From the NCBI RefSeq assembly GCF_900197685.1, contig NZ_FZMF01000008.1, positions 1-41,679 on the forward strand: a stretch of 41,679 nucleotides of DNA, written 5' to 3'. Of this stretch, positions 27,551-37,077 are shown piece after piece. The position numbers and the translations under genes are program-made. The notes under the pieces were generated by a model. That model made no database searches. It was not told where the DNA came from and saw only the letters and a program-made list of their open reading frames with translations. This DNA comes from Helicobacter baculiformis (GTDB lineage: Bacteria > Campylobacterota > Campylobacteria > Campylobacterales > Helicobacteraceae). Every line of letters begins with the position of its first letter. Within the stretch, counting starts at the first letter, position 1.

Positions 27551-28861
27551 ATGCACAAGATCGCCATCGTGGGTAGACCCAATGTGGGGAAAAGCTCTTT
27601 GTTCAATTGCCTTAGTAAAACTAGAAATGCAATCACTTCTGCGCTCGCGGGCACGACTAGGGACATTAAAAAGCAGATCATTGATCTAGAAGGACACCCT
27701 GTAGAGTTGTGGGACACGGGCGGGTTTGACCCCACACATGCATTAGGCACGCAGATTTGCCAACACAATCTACAGACGCTCCATACATGCGATTTAGTGC
27801 TCTATGTGGTAGATGGCAAGATACCCCCCCAAGAGGAGGATAGATGCCATTTTTACAAAATCCAGCAACGCGTCAAAAAGTGTTTTTTGCTCGTCAACAA
27901 GATTGATAATTGTCAAGAGCAGAATGAAGCCTATGCCTTTGGCAGTTTTGGGGCTTTGCAGATGTTTTTTCTCTCTGCTAGCCACAGACGCGGGCTTAAG
28001 ACACTCATTCAGGCCATTCTTGCCACTCTCCCCCCATCAGAAAACCTAGCCCTCTCATCAGACACACCCCGTATTCAAGTGGGCATTATTGGGCGGGTGA
28101 ATGTGGGCAAAAGTTCGCTGCTCAATGCATTAGTGCAACAAGAACGCGCTTTGGTTTCAGACATCGCGGGCACGACCATTGATCCGGTGGATCAAAGTGT
28201 CATGCATGCCGGTCAAGAGATTTGTTTTGTAGATACGGCCGGGTTGCGCCAACGATCCAAGATTGCAGGGCTAGAGAAATACGCTCTCGATCGCACTTCC
28301 AAAGTGCTAGAACAATCCCAAATTGCGCTATTGGTTTTAGACGCGAGCGCGCCCTTTGTAGAACTAGATGAAAAAATCGCCGCTTTGGTAGAAAAGCACC
28401 GCTTAGGGGTGGTCGTGGTGCTCAACAAATGGGACATGCGACACGCCAGTTTTGAAACCATCATAGAGAGCTTCCAACACAAATTTAAATTTTTACACTA
28501 TGCCCCTGTGCTCACCACCAGCGCGACTAGCAAGCGCCATATCCACGCGCTTAAGGATAAGATTTTAGAAGTTTACGAGCATTTTTGTATGCGCATTTCT
28601 ACCAGCACGCTCAACCAAGTCATCACAGAGGCGACCCAAAGACACCCCCTGCCTAGCGACCATGGCAAGATTGTGCGCATTTACTACAGCACACAATTTA
28701 ACACCAGTCCCCCCCAAATTGCCTTAGTGATGAATCGCCCTAAAGCCCTGCATTTCAGTTACAAACGCTACCTCATCAACACCCTAAGGGCGCGCTTTGG
28801 CTTTTTGGGAACACCCATTATTTTGAGTGCGCGCGATAAGAAACAAGCAATCGAGTCCTAA
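27551..28861 (+). CDS. der: Ribosome biogenesis GTPase Der (EngA)
   Basis: Double GTPase needed for 50S subunit assembly. 436 residues. The first G domain has GRPNVGKS (8-15), DTGG and NKID; the second has GRVNVGKS (181-188), DTAG and NKWD. A C-terminal KH-like domain follows, with [14 protein letters not shown] and [10 protein letters not shown]. An upstream in-frame TAA at 27533 confirms that no earlier start exists. Its stop shares one base with the AAA+ gene. Confidence 0.97.
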   Translation: MHKIAIVGRPNVGKSSLFNCLSKTRNAITSALAGTTRDIKKQIIDLEGHPVELWDTGGFDPTHALGTQICQHNLQTLHTCDLVLYVVDGKIPPQEEDRCHFYKIQQRVKKCFLLVNKIDNCQEQNEAYAFGSFGALQMFFLSASHRRGLKTLIQAILATLPPSENLALSSDTPRIQVGIIGRVNVGKSSLLNALVQQERALVSDIAGTTIDPVDQSVMHAGQEICFVDTAGLRQRSKIAGLEKYALDRTSKVLEQSQIALLVLDASAPFVELDEKIAALVEKHRLGVVVVLNKWDMRHASFETIIESFQHKFKFLHYAPVLTTSATSKRHIHALKDKILEVYEHFCMRISTSTLNQVITEATQRHPLPSDHGKIVRIYYSTQFNTSPPQIALVMNRPKALHFSYKRYLINTLRARFGFLGTPIILSARDKKQAIES

Positions 28862-30591
28862 TGCAATACCTTATCGATTTTTTGCAAGTCACAGACATTA
28901 AGCAGGCGCGCATTTTCTATGCACTCAAGTGCGGAGTGGAAGAAGCCTTGATCCTGCAGTACTTGACTAAAGAATATCTTAAAGGGCATGTAGAGATAGA
29001 GGTTTTGCCCCTTTTAGAAACTTTGTTTGAAGTCCATGATGACCAAATTCTAAGCTATCTCAGACATGTTAAAAATCTCTTAGAACTCGAATGGATCATT
29101 CAGGAAAAACGCGCCAAACGCCAAGAGATTCTCCTCTTAGAGCTCCTAGATGGTTGCATTGCCTTAAGTCCAGCGTTTTTAAAATTAGTTGAAGAAGGGC
29201 ATAGCGCCCACCCTTTCTTAGATACTAGTCCTTATGAGGATCATCTAGATTATTTTAACGATTGGTTTTTTAAAATCGATTTGTTGCGCAAATTACAACG
29301 CCAAAAAACTCCCCAAGCCAGTGCGCATGCCCAGCAGCAATTAGAACTCTTGGAGCACAAGATTAAGGCACGCACAGAGTGCACTCAAAACCCTCTGTCC
29401 ATTCAAAAATTTCTCCACAAACACGCCCTCAATCCCAAAGAGATCATCCTCTTTTTTGCCCTGCTCAAGAGTGAGTATTCTGAGGATTATAGCAAAGAAG
29501 AGGGTTGTGATTTTAAGAGTTTGCTGGATTTGCTCAGTGTAGATGGAAGTGCACGCCAAAGTAATGCAGCATTACTGAGTCCTCATGGCGCACTGATTAA
29601 AAAAAACATCATGGATTTTGAAGAATTGCTCGATCCCTTTGACCGGGGCATGGTTAGACAATATTTTTTACAAGAATGGGTTTTAAGTGCAATCACCGCG
29701 CCCAACCCTCATATTAAAGGGCGTGCCACACTCAAACACATTCTTAAAGACAGCGATATTTTTGAAGCCTTAGAATCTAAGGTAGGCTTAGATTCGGTGA
29801 TCTTAAGTCAAAAAACTAAAGAGACTCTAGAGATTTTATGCAAGCAGATGGAGTCTAGCATGCAGGCGCGCCTCAGGGCATGGGGTATTAAAAGTGGAAC
29901 ACGCCATCATATCCAAGCTAAAATTATCTTCTATGGACCTCCGGGTACGGGCAAGACGATGAGCGCACTTGCCTTAGCCAAAAGTCTTAAAAAAGAAGTG
30001 CTATGCTTTGACTGCTCTAAAATTCTCTCCATGTATGTGGGCGAATCGGAAAAAAATGTCCGTAGGATTTTTGATGACTATTACAAGATCGCCAAGCAAT
30101 GCAAAAACCCGCCTATTTTGTTTCTAGACGAAGCCGATCAATTCTTGAGTACGCGCACCACCGCCGGGAGCGGTGCCGATAAAATGCACAACCAAATGCA
30201 AAATATTTTTTTGCATCAGATTGAAAAATTTGAGGGCGTTTTAATCGCCACCACCAACCTCTTAGAAACCCTAGACACCGCTTTTTCACGCCGCTTCAAC
30301 CACAAGATCGAATTCAAGCCCCCCACCTTTGAACAACGCGTGCAGCTATGGCAACAACACTTGCCCAAAAATGCCCCCTATGCCCCCCCTCACACGCTAA
30401 AAAGTCTTGCTCACGCCCTCGCACGCCATGCCTTAAGCGGGGGACAGATTGCCTTAGTGGTGAGAAACACCGCCTATAAAGTCGCCACCTATACCCAGCC
30501 TCTTTTTACCCTAGAAGATTTCTTAGCAGAGATTAAAAAAGAGAAGCAAAGCAATTTTGAAGGGGTCAAAAATATCGGCTTTGGAGTGTAA
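28861..30591 (+). CDS. AAA+ ATPase with uncharacterised N-terminal domain
   Basis: 576 residues. The C-terminal AAA+ module is complete: Walker A GPPGTGKT (359-366), Walker B FLDEAD (421-426), sensor-1 Asn466 in ATTNL, and arginine fingers in SRRF (Arg477/478), followed by a lid with LSGGQIALVVRNTA. The module looks like the classical (Vps4/SpoVK-like) clade. Residues 1 to about 320 are helical, charged and match nothing I recognise, so they probably define the substrate or partner. Shares one base with der, and dnaN starts 34 bases after it, so it is likely in the der transcript. Function unknown. Confidence 0.88.
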   Translation: MQYLIDFLQVTDIKQARIFYALKCGVEEALILQYLTKEYLKGHVEIEVLPLLETLFEVHDDQILSYLRHVKNLLELEWIIQEKRAKRQEILLLELLDGCIALSPAFLKLVEEGHSAHPFLDTSPYEDHLDYFNDWFFKIDLLRKLQRQKTPQASAHAQQQLELLEHKIKARTECTQNPLSIQKFLHKHALNPKEIILFFALLKSEYSEDYSKEEGCDFKSLLDLLSVDGSARQSNAALLSPHGALIKKNIMDFEELLDPFDRGMVRQYFLQEWVLSAITAPNPHIKGRATLKHILKDSDIFEALESKVGLDSVILSQKTKETLEILCKQMESSMQARLRAWGIKSGTRHHIQAKIIFYGPPGTGKTMSALALAKSLKKEVLCFDCSKILSMYVGESEKNVRRIFDDYYKIAKQCKNPPILFLDEADQFLSTRTTAGSGADKMHNQMQNIFLHQIEKFEGVLIATTNLLETLDTAFSRRFNHKIEFKPPTFEQRVQLWQQHLPKNAPYAPPHTLKSLAHALARHALSGGQIALVVRNTAYKVATYTQPLFTLEDFLAEIKKEKQSNFEGVKNIGFGV

Positions 30592-30625
30592 TCTCCCTTT
30601 TTAAAAATTTTTTTAAAGGAATTCT

Positions 30626-31723
30626 ATGAAATTTGTCATTGCTAAAACCCAACTAGAAAGTGCACTTAAAGATTTGATTGCGTTCACCGATAAAAAGGAT
30701 CTAAGTAATATTACTTCCCATGTGTGTATTGAGGCAACACAAAATGCATTGGTATTTCAGGCGAATGATTTGGAAATGGGTTTGTGTTTAACCTTAAACA
30801 TCAGCGCGCAAGAGGAGGGTAGTGCAACATTAAACGCTAGGCATTTACTAGACATTGTTTCTAAGTTGGAGTCAGGCGATTTATTGCTAGAGCGCAAAGA
30901 GGACTTTGTACATGTAAGTTTTAAGCGTTCTAAATTCAAGTTACCCCTCTTTGATAAAACACATTTTCCTGAATTTCCCACATACGCACACTTGCCCTCT
31001 GTGCATTTTAGCGATACCTCTTTGGGGGATCATTTTAAAAATCTTGCTCAAGTGATCACAACTAATGCCTCTAAATACGAATTTACAGGTATGCTTTTGG
31101 CATTGCAAGAAAATTTAGAGTTGGTTGCCACAGACACAAGACGGCTTTCTTTGGCGCAGATGGAAGTGGAGGGCTTAGCTACAAACACACGCACAGAATT
31201 TATTCTCCCCAAACGCGCCGCCTTAGAGATTGTCAAACTCTTTAAAGGGGATTTTGAGATGTTTTATGAGCCTAAGGTTTCTGATGATTCTAGGGAATCT
31301 AGCATGCTTTTCTTCAAAAATGCTTCGATGGTACTTTTTTCTAAACTCATTAGCGGGAAATACCCCAGTTATCAGGCTATTATTCCTACAAGCTTTACCC
31401 ATCAAATAGAATTAAATACCCAAGATTTTAAAGAGGCAATCAAGATTACTCAAGCTTTAAGTCCGACCACCAAGATCAGCTTTTATCCGGACAAAATCGA
31501 ATTCGAATCCCTGCAAACTGAAAATCTCAGTTCTGGTTCAACCTTTATTGAAGCGAGCACCCCCCTAGAGGACTTTGTGATCCACGCCCATGCACGCCAT
31601 CTATTAGACGCTCTCAACGCCCTTTGCACCCCCACTTTCGAGCTTTGTCTTAACGATCAAAGCGCTCCCTTTGTGATTCAGAAAAATTCTTTTACGACCA
31701 TTATCATGCCTGTAGCGGTGTAA
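30626..31723 (+). CDS. dnaN: DNA polymerase III beta subunit (sliding clamp)
   Basis: Forms the ring-shaped clamp that tethers the replicative polymerase. 365 residues in three repeated domains, opening MKFVIAKTQLESAL and ending with the conserved PFVIQ/IIMPVAV tail. Middle-domain motifs include TGMLLALQENLELVATDTRR. AAAGGA lies just upstream. It sits after the AAA+ gene and converges with accC; neither dnaA nor gyrB is adjacent. Confidence 0.97.
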   Translation: MKFVIAKTQLESALKDLIAFTDKKDLSNITSHVCIEATQNALVFQANDLEMGLCLTLNISAQEEGSATLNARHLLDIVSKLESGDLLLERKEDFVHVSFKRSKFKLPLFDKTHFPEFPTYAHLPSVHFSDTSLGDHFKNLAQVITTNASKYEFTGMLLALQENLELVATDTRRLSLAQMEVEGLATNTRTEFILPKRAALEIVKLFKGDFEMFYEPKVSDDSRESSMLFFKNASMVLFSKLISGKYPSYQAIIPTSFTHQIELNTQDFKEAIKITQALSPTTKISFYPDKIEFESLQTENLSSGSTFIEASTPLEDFVIHAHARHLLDALNALCTPTFELCLNDQSAPFVIQKNSFTTIIMPVAV

Positions 31724-31804
31724 TCAGCATTCTTCGGAGCACAATAACAACACCCACCGTGGGCTGAAACATGGTTTCTTCTCAGGGGATGTTCAAGCCA
31801 AAAC

Positions 31805-33163
31805 TTATGTTAGTGTAGATTCTAAGTATTTCGTATGGATTTTATTCTGTCTAAAATCTGGGTTGTCTAACATGGCAATATGGAAAGGAATTGTTGTCTT
31901 AATACCCTCTACGCGAAACTCTTTAAGAGCGCGCTTCATCTTTAAAATAGCCTGATCACGATTTGGTGCATGCACAATGAGTTTGCCGATCATTGAATCG
32001 TAAAAAGTGGGCACACGATAACCTGCATAGACATGAGTGTCTAGGCGCACACCAATGCCTCCCGGAGCAATCCAAGTTTGGATCGTGCCCGCACTGGGAT
32101 AAAAATTTTGCGGATCCTCAGCGGTGATACGACATTCAATGGAATGCCCTTGACAAGAGATTTCTTCTTGAGCAGGCAGGGATTCGCCTTGAGCAATTCT
32201 AATCATCCACTCTATGAAATTAAGTCCACTTACCATTTCGCTCACTGTGTGTTCCACCTGCAAGCGTGTGTTCATCTCCATGAAATAAAAATCCCTGCCA
32301 TTGCTGTCTAGCAAGAACTCAAAAGTCCCTGCACCCACATAGCCAATATGTCTAGCAGCTTTAGTGGCGGTTTCTAAGAGTTTGGTACGCACCTCTGCAC
32401 TTAAGACCATCGCCGGGGTTTCTTCAATGAGTTTTTGTTGTCTTCTTTGGGTAGAACAATCACGCTCGCCCACATGCACAACATTACCATGTTTATCTGC
32501 TAAAATCTGCACTTCGATGTGTTTGGGATCTTTGATAAATTTTTCAATGTAAACACTTCCATCTCCAAAGGCACTTAACGCTTCTGTTTCTGCAGCAAGG
32601 TAGAGATTTTTTAGCAGACTGGGGTCTTCTACCACACGCATACCGCGCCCTCCACCCCCATTAGCTGCTTTGATAATGATGGGGAATCCAATGCGTTGAG
32701 CTACTTCCAGTGCCTCATCACACCCCCGCAAGATTCCCTCACTTCCTTCAATGACAGGCACGCCAGCCTCGCGCATCACCGCTTTTGCTTTAGATTTATC
32801 ACCCATGAGTGTCATGACTTGCGCGCTCGGACCGATAAATTCTAAGCCATGATGAGAGCAAATTTCAACAAAATTTTGGTTTTCACTTAAAAAACCATAG
32901 CCGGGGAAAATAGCATCTGCTTCAAAAAGCTCGGCAGCACTTACAATAGCCGGAATATTAAGATAACTTTCACTAGATTTTGCCCCCCCAACACACACTT
33001 TTGCATTAGCAATATTAAGATAGTGCGCGTCTTTATCGGCAATCGAATAGATAGCAATGGATTGTTTATTCATTTCAGCAATGGTTTGAATAGCACGCAA
33101 CGCGATTTCGCCACGATTGGCAATTAAAATACGCTGCAAAGATTTGGTTTTAGGTTGCTGCAT
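31805..33163 (-). CDS. accC: Biotin carboxylase subunit of acetyl-CoA carboxylase
   Basis: ATP-dependent carboxylation of the biotin on AccB. 452 residues, ATP-grasp fold. Visible motifs: ILIANRGEIALRA, the glycine-rich KAANGGGGRGMRVV loop, GERDCSTQRRQQKLIEE and FYFMEMNTRLQVEHTVSE. Downstream of accB with 9 bases between. The gap 31724-31804 to the convergent dnaN contains a weak CCCAC/GTGGG stem and no gene. Confidence 0.97.
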   Translation of the reverse strand: MQQPKTKSLQRILIANRGEIALRAIQTIAEMNKQSIAIYSIADKDAHYLNIANAKVCVGGAKSSESYLNIPAIVSAAELFEADAIFPGYGFLSENQNFVEICSHHGLEFIGPSAQVMTLMGDKSKAKAVMREAGVPVIEGSEGILRGCDEALEVAQRIGFPIIIKAANGGGGRGMRVVEDPSLLKNLYLAAETEALSAFGDGSVYIEKFIKDPKHIEVQILADKHGNVVHVGERDCSTQRRQQKLIEETPAMVLSAEVRTKLLETATKAARHIGYVGAGTFEFLLDSNGRDFYFMEMNTRLQVEHTVSEMVSGLNFIEWMIRIAQGESLPAQEEISCQGHSIECRITAEDPQNFYPSAGTIQTWIAPGGIGVRLDTHVYAGYRVPTFYDSMIGKLIVHAPNRDQAILKMKRALKEFRVEGIKTTIPFHIAMLDNPDFRQNKIHTKYLESTLT

Positions 33164-33172
33164 AGGAAACCT

Positions 33173-33667
33173 TTAAAGTTTTTCAATCTTGACAAGTTGC
33201 GTGCCAAATTCTACTGCTGTAGCATCCTCTACCTCGATGGATAGCACCTTGCAATCGCATTCAGCTTCGATTTCGTTCATAATTTTCATCGCTTCTACAA
33301 TGCCGATCGTTTGCCCCTTTTTGATAGTGTCGCCGGGATTGACATAAGGACTTGCACCCGGTGCAGGACAGCGATAAAAAGTACCTACCATAGGTGATAA
33401 TATATAATCTTCCTTAGCATCCTTAGAAACACTGGCTACCCCCGCCGTGCTATTTAAGGCACATGTACTTGCTGTAGGGGATTGGATCAGGGGGGCAGAA
33501 GTTTGGGGGGAAGGTACAACACTAGGAATTTGAGCATCAAGTAACCCTACGCTCTTCTTAGCACTCCTGTCTAAGATGAGCTCTAAATTTTCTAATTTGA
33601 GCTTCATATAACTAACATTGCTCTTGTCAAAAGAACTTATGATCTCCTGTATATCGCCGAGTTTCAT
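33173..33667 (-). CDS. accB: Biotin carboxyl carrier protein of acetyl-CoA carboxylase
   Basis: Carries the biotin that shuttles CO2 between AccC and AccA/AccD. 164 residues. An N-terminal helical region (1-40), then an Ala/Pro/Ser/Thr-rich linker (about 45-80), then the biotinyl domain with EAMKIMNE; Lys128 is the biotinylated residue. AAGGA upstream of the ATG. Confidence 0.96.
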   Translation of the reverse strand: MKLGDIQEIISSFDKSNVSYMKLKLENLELILDRSAKKSVGLLDAQIPSVVPSPQTSAPLIQSPTASTCALNSTAGVASVSKDAKEDYILSPMVGTFYRCPAPGASPYVNPGDTIKKGQTIGIVEAMKIMNEIEAECDCKVLSIEVEDATAVEFGTQLVKIEKL

Positions 33668-33712
33668 CGATTGTCCTTAAAAATTTGAGTTGGAATGGCT
33701 GGGATCAGCTGT

Positions 33713-33720
33713 AGTATAAT
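33713..33720. promoter_or_regulatory. Overlapping divergent -10 boxes for accB-accC and dcd
   Basis: Plus-strand TATAAT (33715-33720) lies about 33 bases before the dcd start. The minus-strand TATACT (33713-33718) lies about 46 bases before the accB start. The two hexamers share four bases, so polymerase could occupy only one at a time. Confidence 0.5.
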
Positions 33721-33752
33721 AACATGATTTTAAGTGTATGAAGGGATAAGCT

Positions 33753-34313
33753 ATGGGTTTGAAAGCGGATACTTGGATTGAACGCATGAGTGTGGAGCAC
33801 GCAATGATTGAGCCTTTTTGTGCTCAGCAGATTTCTAAAGGTGCGATTAGTTACGGATTGAGTAGCTATGGGTATGATATCCGTGTAGGTGCAGAGTTTT
33901 TACTCTTCGAACCTCAGGAGAATGGCGTGGTTGATCCTAAGAACTTTGATTCTAAACTGGTACGCCGCGTGTATGCGGAAGATTTTGTCTTGATACCTCC
34001 TAATGCCTTTGCCCTTGCACATAGCATTGAGCGCATCAAAATGCCCAAAGACGTCCTGGCAATTTGTTTAGGCAAAAGCACTTATGCACGCTGTGGAATC
34101 ATTGTAAATGTTACCCCTTTCGAACCCGAATTTGAGGGGCATATTACAATCGAGATTTCCAACACCACCTCACTGCCAGCTAAAGTCTATGCTAACGAAG
34201 GTATCGCGCAAGTGATTTTCTTGCAGGCAGACAGCGTATGCGCAATAAGCTATAAAGACAAACAAGGCAAATACCAAGGGCAAAGCGGAATAACCCTGCC
34301 CAAGATAAGCTGA
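33753..34313 (+). CDS. dcd: dCTP deaminase
   Basis: Converts dCTP to dUTP for thymidylate synthesis. 186 residues, trimeric dUTPase-like fold. Signature segments: [34 protein letters not shown], and the C-terminal [12 protein letters not shown] tail that closes over the nucleotide. Divergent from accB-accC, the same arrangement as in H. pylori to my memory. Confidence 0.96.
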   Translation: MGLKADTWIERMSVEHAMIEPFCAQQISKGAISYGLSSYGYDIRVGAEFLLFEPQENGVVDPKNFDSKLVRRVYAEDFVLIPPNAFALAHSIERIKMPKDVLAICLGKSTYARCGIIVNVTPFEPEFEGHITIEISNTTSLPAKVYANEGIAQVIFLQADSVCAISYKDKQGKYQGQSGITLPKIS

Positions 34314-34339
34314 ACACCACGCACAAAGGCGGGTGGTGT
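34314..34339. terminator. Hairpin between convergent dcd and outer membrane gene
   Basis: ACACCAC and GTGGTGT pair over 7 bases around a 12-base loop, directly after the dcd stop. No clear T run follows on either strand, so this may be a weak or Rho-assisted terminator serving both directions. Confidence 0.35.
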
Positions 34340-34363
34340 CTAAAGGAAGACTCTCCTCAGCGC

Positions 34364-34948
34364 CTAAAAGGTGTAAACATAGTTAACATACCATGCGTAG
34401 TGGCGCTTCATGTTCATGTTGGAATATATTTGCTGTGGCACCATAGGGAACTTAATGCCAGCCTCAAAGGCAGAATGCTTCATAATGCGCACACGCCCGC
34501 CCACTTTAAAGAGAAATTGAAAAGCAGTGTGGGAGAAATTAGCGTAAGTCCATGTGGTGCCTGCGAGTTGAATACCCCCTACTAAACCAACTGAGAAGGG
34601 ATCTGTGGCGATGAAATTTACAATCGCATCTGCTGCACCACCATAGGTGTACAGATTCCATTTATCACTATTGGTAGCTCCCCATTGATTGCTGTTGTTC
34701 CAATCTAGGAAGCTATAAATGCGCCCACCAAACCACTTATTAACAAAACCAACGCCCCCTGCTTGAAAACCTAGCCCATAGATAGGGAAGCCATGAGAAA
34801 GAGGTGCTTTATACGCTCCGGCCTTACCTTGTTGATATCCAAGTCCCATGAAAAACCCATTGGTTTCCTCTGCCTGTACTACTTGAGTTGCACCCATCGC
34901 CATTAATGTTGCTAGCGCCAAACCTTTTGCTTTGATCCTAAAAGCCAT
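34364..34948 (-). CDS. Small Hop/Hof-like outer membrane protein
   Basis: 194 residues. Signal peptide KGLALATLMAMGATQVVQA, mature start EETNGFFMGLGYQQGKA. Barrel motifs VGGIQLAGTTW, FQFLFKVGGRVR and FEAGIKFPMV, and the canonical C-terminal NYVYTF ending in Phe for BAM recognition. It lacks the large extracellular insertion of the 22-23 kb paralogue, so is probably a small porin-like barrel. AAAGGAG lies 6 bases before the ATG. Confidence 0.87.
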   Translation of the reverse strand: MAFRIKAKGLALATLMAMGATQVVQAEETNGFFMGLGYQQGKAGAYKAPLSHGFPIYGLGFQAGGVGFVNKWFGGRIYSFLDWNNSNQWGATNSDKWNLYTYGGAADAIVNFIATDPFSVGLVGGIQLAGTTWTYANFSHTAFQFLFKVGGRVRIMKHSAFEAGIKFPMVPQQIYSNMNMKRHYAWYVNYVYTF

Positions 34949-35165
34949 GAAAACTCCTTTATAAAAATTAAGATACGAGGCAGATAAGCTAAAAACGTTC
35001 CACTTTACAGCTTAACAACCCATATACTACATCGGCTAAAAGCCCACTCTAGGGTAAACGAAAACCATTAATAAAAAATAAACCAAGCCAATCCCACTTT
35101 TGAAGATAACGAAGCGAACATACCGAAGCGAAGAAAGCAGGAAAATTAAGACAAGAAAGCATATA

Positions 35166-35240
35166 TGGCTCCAGATGTAGGATTCGAACCTACGACCAAG
35201 CGGTTAACAGCCGCCTACTCTACCGCTGAGCTAATCTGGA
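35166..35240 (-). tRNA. tRNA-Asn (GTT)
   Basis: Minus-strand cloverleaf: acceptor TCCAGAT/ATCTGGA, anticodon loop CTGTTAA, T-loop TTCGAAT, discriminator G, encoded CCA. The stretch 34949-35165 beyond its 3' end holds only a 9-base direct repeat (CGAAGCGAA at 35110 and 35124) and no gene. Confidence 0.96.
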
Positions 35241-35253
35241 ACAAGAAAGGCAC

Positions 35254-35283
35254 ATTATACATCATTTGTTGAATGTTTGTCAA
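35254..35283 (-). promoter_or_regulatory. Near-consensus promoter of tRNA-Asn
   Basis: Minus strand TTGACA (35278-35283), 18-base spacer, TATAAT (35254-35259). Expected start about ten bases before the tRNA. Same promoter style as the five-tRNA cluster. Confidence 0.8.
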
Positions 35284-35359
35284 GGCATTTACTTTAGTTT
35301 TCTCTTAAGTTTGGTTTGCTATGATGAGTGCCCTATATCTCATCATAGAAAGGGTTAAA

Positions 35360-35614
35360 GTGTCTCTTTTAGTCAGTCAAGAGTGTATTGCTTGCGATGC
35401 GTGTCGTGAAGAGTGTCCTACAGAGGCTATCGACGAGAACGATCCTATTTACAATATCGATCCCGATCGTTGCACTGAGTGTGTGGGCTATAGCGATGAA
35501 CCTAGTTGCGTGAGCGTATGCCCTGTGGATGCTATTATGCCTGATCCTAACAATACTGAAAGTCCTGAAGAACTCCAAGACAAATACACGCTCCTACAAG
35601 ATAACGAAATCTAA
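35360..35614 (+). CDS. 2[4Fe-4S] ferredoxin, Allochromatium type
   Basis: Small electron carrier of 84 residues. First cluster motif CIACDACREECP; second motif with the longer CX2CX8CX3CP spacing (CTECVGYSDEPSCVSVCP), the hallmark of Allochromatium-type ferredoxins, followed by a short charged C-terminal helix. The GTG at 35360 is chosen: AAAGGG precedes it and the result (VSLLVSQECIACDAC) fits the family. The in-frame ATG at 35321 would add 13 residues. Shares one base with the next gene. Confidence 0.93.
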   Translation: MSLLVSQECIACDACREECPTEAIDENDPIYNIDPDRCTECVGYSDEPSCVSVCPVDAIMPDPNNTESPEELQDKYTLLQDNEI

Positions 35615-37077
35615 TGGCGAAAATCACCACGGTCATTGACATTGGCTCGAACTCCATGCGCATGGCAATCTTTAAAAAGACAAGTCAGTTTGGCTTTTAC
35701 CTGCTCTATGAGCTTAAGTCTAAGGTGCGCATTTCTCAGGGGACTTATGAACACGGGGGCATGTTGCAAAAAATCCCAATTAAGCGTGCACTCAAGGCAC
35801 TTAAGGAGTTTAAAGAGATTGCACAAAAATACAAAAGCAAAAAGCTTTTTTGTGTTGCCACAAGCGCCGTGCGTGATGCGCCCAATGCGCGAGAATTTGT
35901 AGCACTGGTTAAAAAAGAATGCGGGTTACGTGTTAGGGTGATTGATGGAATTAAGGAAGCTTTCTATGGAGGAGTGGCATGCGCTAATCTCTTGCACCAC
36001 AGAGAAGGAATTACAATTGACATCGGTGGGGGAAGCACGGAATGCGCACTCATTAAAGAAGGCAAGATTGTTGACTTGCTCTCTTTGGATTTGGGCACAA
36101 TCCGTCTCAAAGAACTTTTTTTTGATAAAAACACCCCCTTACAACATGCCTTAGATTTTATTCATAAAGAACTTTCCAAAATTCCTTCTCATTACCAAAG
36201 TGTGCAGGTTTTTGGTGTAGGTGGCACAATTCGTACCATTGCTAAGCTAGCTATGAGACGCAATAATTACCCTATTGAAGTTGTGCATGGCTATGAAATG
36301 GATGTGAATGCACATATAGACTTTATTGATAACATTGCACAAAGTTCAGAAGCACGCTTAGAAGTCCTTGGTGTAAGCGAGGATCGTCAAGATAGTATTC
36401 GTAGTGGAGCACTCATTCTTTGGGCACTTTTAAAGCATCTGTGTCCAGAAAAAATAGTGGTGAGTGGGGTAGGGGTGCGTGAGGGAGTGTTTTTGAGCGA
36501 CATGCTTAGAAATCATAAACATAGCTTTCCCAAAGGTATTAATCCCTCTATCCTTTCCCTGCTGGATCGCTTTTTACCTCACGCGCAGCATAGTCAAGAG
36601 GTCAAACGTGTATGTGTCAAGCTATTTGATGCCCTCCAACCTCTGCACCAAATTGCTCCAGAATATCTTTATCATCTCAAAATTGCTGGACAACTTTCTA
36701 GTATTGGCAAGGTTTTAAATTTCTATGGCGCACATAAGCATGGTGCATATTTGGGTCTCAACGCTTTGAGCTATGGTTTTTCTCATCAAGATCGTGCTAT
36801 TATCTGCCTGCTCGTGCAATTTAGCCAAAAGAAAATTCCTAAAGACAGCAATATCGCCCACATCAGTGCCATCATGCCCCCTATTCTTACCTTGCAATGG
36901 CTGAGTTTCATTTTAGGACTCGCTGAAGCGCTTTGTATTGCGCGCATTCCTAAGGATATCACCTATACTTTAAAGGGTAAAAAACTCGCCATTAAGAGCT
37001 CTAAGGAGCTCTACCTATGCCAAGAAGTCATCGCTAAGCTGAGCAAGCCTGCTCCTTTAGACATTGTTTTTTTATGA
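35614..37077 (+). CDS. ppx: Exopolyphosphatase / guanosine pentaphosphate phosphatase family
   Basis: Degrades polyphosphate and/or pppGpp. 487 residues, ASKHA fold: phosphate-1 motif IDIGSNSMRMAIF at the N-terminus, phosphate-2 motif TIDIGGGSTE, adenosine-like motif GVGGTIRTIAKL. The C-terminal HD-like helical part (about 310-487) resembles long Ppx/GppA proteins. Sequence does not tell Ppx from GppA. Overlaps both neighbours in the ferredoxin - ppx - waaC - acyltransferase run. Confidence 0.94.
   Translation: MAKITTVIDIGSNSMRMAIFKKTSQFGFYLLYELKSKVRISQGTYEHGGMLQKIPIKRALKALKEFKEIAQKYKSKKLFCVATSAVRDAPNAREFVALVKKECGLRVRVIDGIKEAFYGGVACANLLHHREGITIDIGGGSTECALIKEGKIVDLLSLDLGTIRLKELFFDKNTPLQHALDFIHKELSKIPSHYQSVQVFGVGGTIRTIAKLAMRRNNYPIEVVHGYEMDVNAHIDFIDNIAQSSEARLEVLGVSEDRQDSIRSGALILWALLKHLCPEKIVVSGVGVREGVFLSDMLRNHKHSFPKGINPSILSLLDRFLPHAQHSQEVKRVCVKLFDALQPLHQIAPEYLYHLKIAGQLSSIGKVLNFYGAHKHGAYLGLNALSYGFSHQDRAIICLLVQFSQKKIPKDSNIAHISAIMPPILTLQWLSFILGLAEALCIARIPKDITYTLKGKKLAIKSSKELYLCQEVIAKLSKPAPLDIVFL

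Noticed and set aside
31724-31804. A minus-strand frame rich in Cys and His (HVSAHGGCCYCAPKNAD) after accC
   Set aside because: It has no start codon, is only about 40 codons long and runs antisense into the end of dnaN. A weak CCCAC/GTGGG stem in the same place is a simpler explanation.
35110-35132. 9-base direct repeat CGAAGCGAA near tRNA-Asn, considered as an attachment site
   Set aside because: Too short, with no integrase or foreign gene nearby, and the tRNA 3' end is not duplicated.
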